NCBI GenBank assembly: GCA_949840475.1
Contig: CATKXA010000066.1
Coordinates: forward strand, 1 to 5,858
Reading direction: 5' to 3'
Source: an uncultured Thermoanaerobacterales bacterium
GTDB taxonomy: Bacteria > Bacillota > Clostridia > Christensenellales > UBA1242
DNA: 5,858 nt
Shown in pieces: positions 1-5,118 of this stretch (its first letter is position 1; each line of letters starts with the position of its first letter). Below the pieces are notes generated by a model that saw only the letters and a list, made by a program, of their open reading frames with translations, searched no databases and was not told the DNA's origin. The translations under genes and the position numbers were made by a program.

Positions 1-200
1 ATTTGGAGATAAGCATTAAAGTAGGTGGGGACGATAATTTGGGAGTCAAAGACTGCTCAATAGTAACTGCCACATACAAATTAAAGGGCAAACCTGTTGG
101 CTCAGCTGGCGTGGTTGGTCCCGTTAGAATGGACTACCCTAAAGTAGTTTCAATATTAAAAAATGTAACAAAATTACTCGAAGATAACTTTGATATTTAA
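1..200 (+). CDS. hrcA: Heat-inducible transcription repressor HrcA, C-terminal fragment (5' end outside window)
   Basis: HrcA represses class I heat-shock operons by binding the CIRCE inverted repeat, and GroEL modulates its activity. Only the last ~65 codons are present; the reading frame enters at base 3 and ends at the TAA at 198-200. The fragment carries the family's C-terminal signature: a segment ending SIVTATYKLKGKPVGSAG, then VVGPVRMDYPKVVSIL, matching the usual 'GxxGviGPxRMdYxxVi' block of the GAF-like dimerisation domain. The DNA-binding winged helix and any CIRCE site lie upstream, outside the window. The stop codon overlaps the Shine-Dalgarno of the next small gene, so the downstream genes are probably co-transcribed with hrcA. 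The identification rests on the signature plus the grpE-dnaK-dnaJ context. Confidence 0.93.
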   Translation, partial: LEISIKVGGDDNLGVKDCSIVTATYKLKGKPVGSAGVVGPVRMDYPKVVSILKNVTKLLEDNFDI

Positions 201-205
201 AGGAG
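199..205 (+). promoter_or_regulatory. Shine-Dalgarno of the first Cys-rich peptide gene
   Basis: AAAGGAG ends 8 nt before the ATG at 214 and overlaps the hrcA stop codon. Such a strong, well-spaced site argues that the 33-codon ORF is translated and coupled to hrcA translation. Confidence 0.8.
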
Positions 206-213
206 AGAAAGCA

Positions 214-315
214 ATGTATAATAATATTTATAAAGAAATAGTCGATGGTGGTTGCTGTGGTTGTGGCTGTGATGGAGATTGCGATAATTGTGGTCGCTGT
301 GGACGAGGCAATTAA
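214..315 (+). CDS. Small Cys/Gly-rich peptide A (33 aa), function unknown
   Basis: I do not recognise this as a named family. The product has a short non-Cys N-terminus (MYNNIYKEIVDGG, residues 1-13). A Cys/Gly/Asp-rich tail follows, with seven Cys at positions 14, 15, 17, 19, 23, 26 and 29, including CCGCGC and DCDNCG. It ends with two in-frame TAA codons. It is a paralogue of the next gene: both start with an NNI-type N-terminus, have an acidic (I/V)(V/I)DGG hinge, and contain an identical GDCDNCG heptapeptide. Over that heptapeptide four of seven codons differ and all differences are synonymous, which is strong evidence of selection on protein sequence. There is no signal peptide or membrane segment. 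Tail composition resembles metallothioneins, which bind Zn, Cu or Cd through Cys thiolates, so metal or redox buffering is the leading inference. A RiPP precursor (leader, GG, Cys-rich core) is the alternative. Sitting between hrcA and grpE, it should be heat-shock regulated. Confidence 0.85.
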   Translation: MYNNIYKEIVDGGCCGCGCDGDCDNCGRCGRGN

Positions 316-344
316 TAAGCACAAAAAAATAATTCAGAAATTAT

Positions 345-350
345 AAGGAG
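345..350 (+). promoter_or_regulatory. Shine-Dalgarno of the second Cys-rich peptide gene
   Basis: AAGGAG lies 7 nt upstream of the ATG at 358. A short AT-only inverted repeat (ATAATT, 4-nt loop, AATTAT; 329-344) abuts it, but it is too weak to call a regulator. Confidence 0.78.
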
Positions 351-357
351 AAAGAAT

Positions 358-462
358 ATGAATAATATATGTTTTGACGTTATAGACGGCGGTGGCTGTG
401 GTTGCCCTTGCGGTGGTGATTGTGATAACTGCGGTGGCTGTGGTTGCGGCGGTGGTAACTAA
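358..462 (+). CDS. Small Cys/Gly-rich peptide B (34 aa), paralogue of peptide A
   Basis: This is the second member of the tandem pair. The N-terminus is MNNICFDVIDGGG, followed by a tail with Cys at 14, 16, 18, 22, 25, 28 and 30 plus one at residue 5 (eight in all) and twelve Gly residues. The tail contains CGCPC, the GDCDNCG heptapeptide shared exactly with peptide A, and a final CGCGGGN. Apart from Phe6 in the N-terminus there are no aromatic residues, and there is no transmembrane segment or signal peptide. Synonymous divergence from peptide A shows the duplication is not recent and that the protein is conserved. The Cys spacing (CxC, CxxC and CxxxC) suits thiolate metal coordination. The Gly/Cys content and DGG hinge would also suit a heterocycle-type RiPP precursor, but no cyclodehydratase, protease or transporter is visible. 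It is followed 41 bp later by grpE, whose N-terminus has a related composition. Function is inferred, not established. Confidence 0.85.
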   Translation: MNNICFDVIDGGGCGCPCGGDCDNCGGCGCGGGN

Positions 463-491
463 GACACTTTTGAATTAAAAACTTTTAACTT

Positions 492-498
492 AAAGGAG
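492..498 (+). promoter_or_regulatory. Shine-Dalgarno fixing the long start of grpE
   Basis: AAAGGAG ends 5 nt before the ATG at 504. This supports translation from 504, so the Cys-rich extension is part of GrpE. The alternative in-frame ATG at 807 has only AAGAG directly adjacent, which is too close to be a good site. Confidence 0.82.
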
Positions 499-503
499 TA
501 AAA

Positions 504-1328
504 ATGGATAAAAAACAGGAAAAGGATAAATTAAAAAATAAAAACTGTGGCTGCAAAGACGGCGAGCCATGTACTTGCGGTGATGATTGCCACTGCGAAG
601 ATAACTGCGATTGCGGCTGCGAAGAGGGCAAGGCTTGTACCTGCGGAGATGATTGTCATTGCCATGACCACAAACACGAAGGTTGCGATTGCGGCTGTGA
701 GCATGAGCATTGTGACTGCGAGGACGATTGTGGTTGCCATGACCATGAGCACTGCGACTGTGGTTGCGAGGACGAACACTGCAACTGCGGTTGTGAACAT
801 CAAGAGATGAGCGAAGAGTACAAAAAGTACGAGCAAGCTTTCATTCAGCTTGAAGACGCACTAATTAGAGTGGATAAAGAGCTTGAAGAAACAAAAAAAG
901 TAGCAAAGCAAAACGAACATTTAGCTATCAGTTACAAAAAAGACTTAGATAGATACAAAGAGCGTGCAAAGGCTCAAGAAGAGGAAATGAAGGTCAAGGC
1001 AGTTACAAATATTGCAGACAAGCTTATTCCTATTCTAGACAACTTTGAGCAAGCGTTAAAGGTATCTAAAGACCCAAGCGTTTTAAAGGGCTTTGAAATG
1101 ATAGAGAGCATGCTTAAAAATGCTGTAAAGCAACTTGGAATTGAAGAAATAGATGCAGAGGGTGCAAAATTTGACCCTAACTTGCACAATGCAGTTTCAA
1201 AGCAAAAGACAAAAGACAAAGTAAAAGCAGACCACATAAGTGCTGTATATCAAAAAGGCTACAAACTTGCTGGAAAAGACGGAAAAGTTATACGTCACAG
1301 CATGGTAGAAATATATTTACAAGATTAA
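504..1328 (+). CDS. grpE: Nucleotide exchange factor GrpE with an N-terminal Cys/His-rich metallothionein-like extension
   Basis: GrpE is the cytosolic dimeric factor that releases ADP from DnaK and resets the Hsp70 cycle. Residues ~103-170 form the charged coiled-coil stalk. The head follows, with the conserved KLIPILDNFEQAL helix, FDPNLHNAVS (223-232) and the C-terminal GYKLAGKDGKVIRHSMVEIYL (from 252). From Met102 the core is 173 aa, a normal GrpE length. The remaining ~100 residues are extra: a lysine-rich start (2-13), then residues 15-99 with 26 Cys, 12 His and 27 Asp/Glu, and no aromatic or large hydrophobic residue. The Cys are in CxC and CxCxC groups. The other 175 residues contain no Cys at all. 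In known GrpE structures the N-terminus lies at the stalk end near the DnaK substrate-binding domain, so a dimer would place 52 Cys there. Metal or redox function is inferred. No frameshift is seen, and dnaK follows 24 bp later. Confidence 0.96.
   Translation: MDKKQEKDKLKNKNCGCKDGEPCTCGDDCHCEDNCDCGCEEGKACTCGDDCHCHDHKHEGCDCGCEHEHCDCEDDCGCHDHEHCDCGCEDEHCNCGCEHQEMSEEYKKYEQAFIQLEDALIRVDKELEETKKVAKQNEHLAISYKKDLDRYKERAKAQEEEMKVKAVTNIADKLIPILDNFEQALKVSKDPSVLKGFEMIESMLKNAVKQLGIEEIDAEGAKFDPNLHNAVSKQKTKDKVKADHISAVYQKGYKLAGKDGKVIRHSMVEIYLQD
540..800 (+). repeat. Imperfect in-frame repeats encoding the Cys/His-rich GrpE extension
   Basis: About four degenerate units of 16-26 codons: residues 13-34, 35-60, 61-83 and 84-99. 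The consensus is roughly (D/N)CGC-acidic-...-CxCxDDCxC followed by a HDHxH-type His cluster. Units 1 and 2 both encode CTCGDDCHC, with four synonymous and no non-synonymous differences over nine codons. Units 3 and 4 both begin CDCGCE and share EHC. The His cluster is missing from unit 1 and present in units 2 and 3, and unit 4 is truncated. The pattern indicates old internal duplication under protein-level selection. Confidence 0.8.
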
Positions 1329-1352
1329 TTAAAATATAAGGAGAAACAAAAA

Positions 1353-3179
1353 ATGAGCAAAATTATAGGAATTGACTTAGGTACAACAAATTCATGTGTT
1401 GCAGTAATGGAAGGCGGCGAGCCAACAGTAATACCAAACGCTGAGGGTGCAAGAACAACCCCATCAGTAGTAGGCTTTACAAAAGATGGGGAAAGACTTG
1501 TAGGTCAAGTCGCAAAGCGTCAAGCAGTTGCCAATGCTGACAACACTATCCAATCTATTAAAAGAGATATGGGTTCAGACAAAAAAGTAACAGCTTCTGG
1601 TAAACAATATACTCCACAAGAAATCTCAGCAATGATTTTGTCTAAGCTTAAAGCTGATGCTGAAAGATATTTAGGCGAAAAAGTGTCACAGGCAGTTATC
1701 ACTGTTCCTGCATACTTTACAGACTCTCAACGTCAAGCAACGAAAGACGCTGGTAAGATCGCTGGTCTTGAGGTATTAAGAATTATTAACGAACCAACAG
1801 CTGCAGCACTTGCTTATGGTCTAGACAAAGCAGACAATGCAGATGGTCAAAAAGTTTTAGTTTATGACCTTGGTGGCGGAACATTTGATATTTCAGTTCT
1901 TGAAATTGCAGACGGAGTATTCCAAGTTTTAGCGACTGCTGGTAACAACAAGCTTGGTGGCGACGACTTTGACCAAAGAATTATGGACTATCTAGTTTCT
2001 GAGTTCAAAACTAGTGACGGCGTAGATTTATATAAAGACAAAATGGCTATGCAAAGATTAAAAGAAGCAGCAGAAAAAGCTAAGATTGAGCTTTCTGGTG
2101 TTAACTCTTCAACTGTCAGCTTGCCATTTATCACTGCTGACTCTAATGGCCCTAAGCATCTTGAGATTACCATCACAAGAGCAAAGTTTGAAAGCTTGAT
2201 TGAAGACCTTGTTAAAGAAACAATTTCTCTTGTTAAAAAAGCTATGTCTGACGCTAAAGTGTCTAATAGCGACATTGCTAAAATCATAATGGTTGGTGGT
2301 TCATCAAGAGTTCCAATGGTAGCAGAGGAAGTTAAAAAGTTCTGTGGAAGCGAGCCATTTAAGGGCATAAACCCAGATGAATGCGTTGCTATTGGTGCTG
2401 CTATTCAAGCAGGCGTTTTGGGTGGAGAAGTTAAAGACGTACTATTGCTTGACGTAACTCCACTTTCACTTGGTATTGAAACAATGGGCGGTGTGTTCAC
2501 AAAACTTATTGATAGAAACACAACAATCCCAACAAAGAAATCTCAAATTTTCTCAACAGCATCAGACAATCAACCAGGTGTTGATATCCATGTCCTTCAA
2601 GGAGAAAGAGAGCTTGCTGCGTACAATAAGACCATTGGTCGTTTTGAGTTAACTGGTATTCCACCAGCACCTCGTGGTGTGCCTCAAATCGAAGTTACAT
2701 TTGATATTGACGCAAACGGCATTGTCCATGTTTCTGCTAAAGACCTTGGAACAGGCAAGAGCCAAGACATAACAATCACTGCATCTTCAAATCTTTCTGA
2801 TGAAGAGATAGATAAAGCTGTTAAAGAGGCTGAAAAGTATGCTGAGGAAGACAAGAAGAGAAAAGAAGTTGTTGATGCTAAGAACGGCTTAGACCAAATG
2901 ATAGCTGGCATTGAAAAAGTATTGAGAGAAAGTGGCGACAAGATTTCTGAAGAAGATAAAGCTAAACTTAATACTCAAATGGAAAGTGCAAAAGAAGTTG
3001 TTAAAAATAGTGACGACTTAGAAAAGCTAAAAGCTGAGCTTGAAAGCTTAACAAAAGTATCTAATGAAATTTTCTCTAAGCTTTATGCAAATGCAAACCC
3101 TAATGGTCAAGGAGCAAATGGCGAGGGTGCAAACGGAAGCACTGACCCTAATAACTTTGGCGACTACACAACAAAATAA
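1353..3179 (+). CDS. dnaK: Molecular chaperone DnaK (Hsp70)
   Basis: ATP-driven cytosolic chaperone that binds exposed hydrophobic peptides, working with DnaJ and GrpE. All Hsp70 landmarks are present: phosphate-1 loop IGIDLGTTNSC (5-15), VITVPAYFTDSQRQAT (115-130), NEPTAAALAYGLD (146-158), phosphate-2 DLGGGTFD (172-179), adenosine motif VGGSSRVP (314-321), interdomain linker VLLLDVTPLS (363-372), and the substrate-binding β-domain with helical lid. The 608-aa length and the short loop after SIKRDMG (residues ~72-90) are the Gram-positive type. Cys15 sits in the nucleotide pocket, as in E. coli DnaK. The tail is Asn/Gly-rich and ends NNFGDYTTK, without the acidic EEV-like terminal motif common in bacterial DnaK. 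AAGGAG at 1338-1343 lies 9 nt before the ATG. It sits in the same operon as grpE and dnaJ. Confidence 0.99.
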   Translation: MSKIIGIDLGTTNSCVAVMEGGEPTVIPNAEGARTTPSVVGFTKDGERLVGQVAKRQAVANADNTIQSIKRDMGSDKKVTASGKQYTPQEISAMILSKLKADAERYLGEKVSQAVITVPAYFTDSQRQATKDAGKIAGLEVLRIINEPTAAALAYGLDKADNADGQKVLVYDLGGGTFDISVLEIADGVFQVLATAGNNKLGGDDFDQRIMDYLVSEFKTSDGVDLYKDKMAMQRLKEAAEKAKIELSGVNSSTVSLPFITADSNGPKHLEITITRAKFESLIEDLVKETISLVKKAMSDAKVSNSDIAKIIMVGGSSRVPMVAEEVKKFCGSEPFKGINPDECVAIGAAIQAGVLGGEVKDVLLLDVTPLSLGIETMGGVFTKLIDRNTTIPTKKSQIFSTASDNQPGVDIHVLQGERELAAYNKTIGRFELTGIPPAPRGVPQIEVTFDIDANGIVHVSAKDLGTGKSQDITITASSNLSDEEIDKAVKEAEKYAEEDKKRKEVVDAKNGLDQMIAGIEKVLRESGDKISEEDKAKLNTQMESAKEVVKNSDDLEKLKAELESLTKVSNEIFSKLYANANPNGQGANGEGANGSTDPNNFGDYTTK

Positions 3180-3202
3180 GCAAAGTGAGATTATAGATTA
3201 TA

Positions 3203-4318
3203 ATGGCTAAAAACTATTACGATATATTGGGTGTTGGCAAAGATGCTAATGATGAACAGCTAAAAAAAGCTTATAGGAGCTTAGCTAAAAAGTATCATCC
3301 AGACCTTAACCCAAATAACGCAGAGGCTGCCGAAAAACTTAAAGAAGTAAACGAAGCTTACGAAGTTCTTTCAAACAAAGAAAAACGTTCAAACTATGAC
3401 AACTATGGAGATCCAAATGGAGCTGCCGGTTTTGGCGGTGGCTCTGGTGGAGGCTTCTCAGGCTTTGGCGGGTTTGAAGATTTATTTGGTAGTATGTTCT
3501 CAGGCTTTGGCGGGTTTGGTGGTAGGTCAAACCGCTCAATGAGGCAAGACGGTGCAGATATAGAGGTAAAAATGAATTTGTCCTTTGTTGAGGCTGCTTT
3601 TGGCGTTAAAAAGAATATTAACCTCAACAGAAATGAAGTTTGCGAAGCATGTAACGGCACAGGTGCAAAGTCAGCGAGCTCGGTAACTACATGTCATAGA
3701 TGTGGCGGTAGTGGTGTTGTGCAAAATGTTCAAAACACCATGTTTGGAAGAATGGCAACACAAACTGTTTGTCCTGAGTGTAATGGCAAAGGTAAGATTA
3801 TTAAAGAAAAATGTCCTAACTGTTCTGGTGTTGGATTAACTAGAAAGAATAGAAACATTGAAATTAATATCCCGGGCGGCGTTGACACTAACCAGGTAAT
3901 AACTCTTCGCGGTCAAGGCGAAGCTGGGCTCAATGGTGGCGAAACGGGCGATATGCACATTATTATAAATGTTGCTAGGCACAATACGCTTACAAGGCAA
4001 GGGTTTAATGTTTATGCAGAAGTGCCTATCACTTTTACAGAGAGTATACTTGGAACTAAAATTAAAGTTGGTGGCATAAATGAAAGCATAGAAATTACAG
4101 TGACAGAGTTTAGCCAAACTGGGGACAAGATTACAGTAAAAGGAAAAGGTACAAAGGTTCTCAATAAAAACTCTTATGGTGACTTGATAGTAACACTTGT
4201 TGTAGAATTGCCAAAGTCGCTAGATAGAGCACAAAAGCTACTTATTGAAAAGCTTGATGCGGACTTAAAAGAGAGTCAGTATACAAAAAAGAAGCAGTAT
4301 AATGATAAGATAAAATAA
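3203..4318 (+). CDS. dnaJ: Chaperone DnaJ (Hsp40, class A)
   Basis: Co-chaperone that delivers substrates to DnaK and stimulates its ATPase. The J-domain spans residues 4-70 with the HPD motif at 32-34. A Gly/Phe-rich linker (~75-110) contains a duplicated FSGFGGF. The zinc-binding domain has all four CxxCxGxG motifs, with Cys pairs at 147/150, 164/167, 190/193 and 204/207. The C-terminal β-sandwich and dimerisation region follow (GGVDTNQVITLRGQGEAG onward, then GDLIVTLVVELP). The 371-aa length is normal. The start is fixed by the J-domain (MAKNYYDILGV), but the Shine-Dalgarno is poor: only an AAGTGAG-like stretch ~13 nt upstream, unlike the strong sites of its neighbours. This may keep DnaJ below DnaK levels. 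It lies 23 bp after dnaK and is the last gene before the terminator. Confidence 0.99.
   Translation: MAKNYYDILGVGKDANDEQLKKAYRSLAKKYHPDLNPNNAEAAEKLKEVNEAYEVLSNKEKRSNYDNYGDPNGAAGFGGGSGGGFSGFGGFEDLFGSMFSGFGGFGGRSNRSMRQDGADIEVKMNLSFVEAAFGVKKNINLNRNEVCEACNGTGAKSASSVTTCHRCGGSGVVQNVQNTMFGRMATQTVCPECNGKGKIIKEKCPNCSGVGLTRKNRNIEINIPGGVDTNQVITLRGQGEAGLNGGETGDMHIIINVARHNTLTRQGFNVYAEVPITFTESILGTKIKVGGINESIEITVTEFSQTGDKITVKGKGTKVLNKNSYGDLIVTLVVELPKSLDRAQKLLIEKLDADLKESQYTKKKQYNDKIK
3455..3517 (+). repeat. Exact 21-bp direct repeat in the dnaJ Gly/Phe linker
   Basis: Positions 3455-3475 and 3497-3517 are identical and in frame, 42 nt apart, each encoding FSGFGGF. Identity at every third base suggests a recent duplication or slippage within the low-complexity linker. 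Confidence 0.85.
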
Positions 4319-4324
4319 AAAAAT

Positions 4325-4355
4325 AAAGGTACAAATAATTGTGCCTTTTATTTTT
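4325..4355 (+). terminator. Rho-independent terminator of the heat-shock operon
   Basis: AAAGGTACAA (4325-4334), a 4-nt loop ATAA, then TTGTGCCTTT (4339-4348) form a 10-bp stem with one G-U pair. The stem runs into a T-rich tract (TTTTATTTTT) ending at 4355. It begins 6 bp after the dnaJ stop and separates the chaperone genes from rsmE. Confidence 0.85.
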
Positions 4356-4367
4356 GTATGTTATACT
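4339..4367 (+). promoter_or_regulatory. Possible sigma-A promoter for rsmE-mtaB
   Basis: TATACT (4362-4367) is a good -10 candidate. With 17-bp spacing, TTGTGC (4339-4344), inside the terminator's 3' arm, is a weak -35. Transcription would begin around 4374, leaving a very short leader before the ATG at 4385. The -35 is poor, so this is tentative; read-through of the terminator is the alternative. Confidence 0.35.
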
Positions 4368-4384
4368 TTTTGTGAGGTAGCGTT

Positions 4385-5110
4385 ATGAAACTTAAACGAT
4401 ATTATGTGCCTATAGAGTTTGCAGAGAGCTCTCAAATTGTAATTAGCGGAGAAGAGTATCATCACTTAAAAAACGTTATGCGTACACGCATTGGGGATGC
4501 TGTTGAGCTTTTTAATGGCTTTGGCTTAGATGCTGAGGCTACAGTTTCCGCGTTAAATAAAAATGACGGCATTTTAAAAATCAATAAGACATATCAAAAT
4601 AAAAGCAACCCAAGCATTAATTTGACAATTTTCCAAGCGGCATGTAAGGGCGATAAGTTGTCATTAATAACACAAAAGCTGACCGAGATTGGTGCTTCTA
4701 GCTTAAATATTTTTTATAGCGATTACACCGTAGTAAATGAAAGCAATAAAATAGATAAACTTTCAAAAGTTAGTATATCTGCTTGCAAGCAGTGCGGTAG
4801 TAGCACTTTGCTTAAAATAGAAGAGAGTAAAACATTTTTGAAGATGATAGAGGAGGCTAAAAAACTAGACCACGTGTTTGTGGCTTACGAAAATGCTGAC
4901 GGGGTAACTCTTTTTGACGAGCTATTAAAAAACGCAAAAATGCGAAATATTGGCGTGATAATCGGCTCAGAAGGTGGCTTTTCTGAAAAAGAAGTACAAA
5001 TAATGCAAGAGTGTGGCTTTAAAATAGTATCGCTCGGCAAACGAATATTGAGGGCTGAAACTGCAAGTATCGCATGTGCCTCGCTTGTTATGTTTGCACT
5101 TGAAAGGTAG
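4385..5110 (+). CDS. rsmE: 16S rRNA (uracil(1498)-N3)-methyltransferase RsmE
   Basis: SPOUT-class enzyme that uses S-adenosylmethionine to methylate N3 of U1498 in helix 44 of 16S rRNA in the small subunit. The N-terminal PUA-like RNA-binding domain carries EEYHHLKNVMRTRIGD (residues ~23-38). The catalytic part has ACKGDKLSLITQKLTEIG (~86-103), the knot loop IGSEGGFSEKEV (193-204) and the cofactor-binding LGKRILRAETA (217-227). The length of 241 aa is typical. At the usual QxGR motif the sequence reads QCGS (136-139), with Ser139 in place of the usually conserved Arg. GAGGT at 4374-4378 precedes the ATG. mtaB follows 8 bp later, so the two form a translation and RNA-modification pair, as in other Bacillota. 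Confidence 0.96.
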   Translation: MKLKRYYVPIEFAESSQIVISGEEYHHLKNVMRTRIGDAVELFNGFGLDAEATVSALNKNDGILKINKTYQNKSNPSINLTIFQAACKGDKLSLITQKLTEIGASSLNIFYSDYTVVNESNKIDKLSKVSISACKQCGSSTLLKIEESKTFLKMIEEAKKLDHVFVAYENADGVTLFDELLKNAKMRNIGVIIGSEGGFSEKEVQIMQECGFKIVSLGKRILRAETASIACASLVMFALER

Positions 5111-5118
5111 GAATAAAT

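Noticed and set aside
470..493. Imperfect AT-rich inverted repeat upstream of grpE (TTGAATTAAAA / TTTTAACTTAA)
   Set aside because: Only A-T pairs plus one G-U and one mismatch, with almost no loop, so it is expected by chance in this AT-rich spacer and has no T-tract to act as a terminator.
1..503. CIRCE operator (TTAGCACTC-N9-GAGTGCTAA)
   Set aside because: I looked between hrcA and grpE and found no match; it would be expected upstream of hrcA, outside the window.
540..800. CRISPR-like or non-coding tandem repeat
   Set aside because: Units vary in length, are in frame, and differ mainly at synonymous positions; this is protein repetition, not direct repeats with spacers.
547..810. Second + frame ORF over the grpE extension
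   Set aside because: Frame shadow of the repetitive Cys-rich region; it has no Shine-Dalgarno and a low-complexity product, and the grpE frame continues into a recognised domain.
531..836. 101-aa antisense ORF with hydrophobic, membrane-like translation
   Set aside because: It is the mirror of the Cys/His/Asp-rich grpE repeats: reverse complements of TGC, GAC and CAT codons give Ala, Val and Met. It lacks support for its own start and overlaps a clear gene.
3403..3660. Pro-rich antisense ORF opposite dnaJ
   Set aside because: Reverse complement of the Gly-rich linker (GGN to NCC) and opposite an intact, recognised gene.
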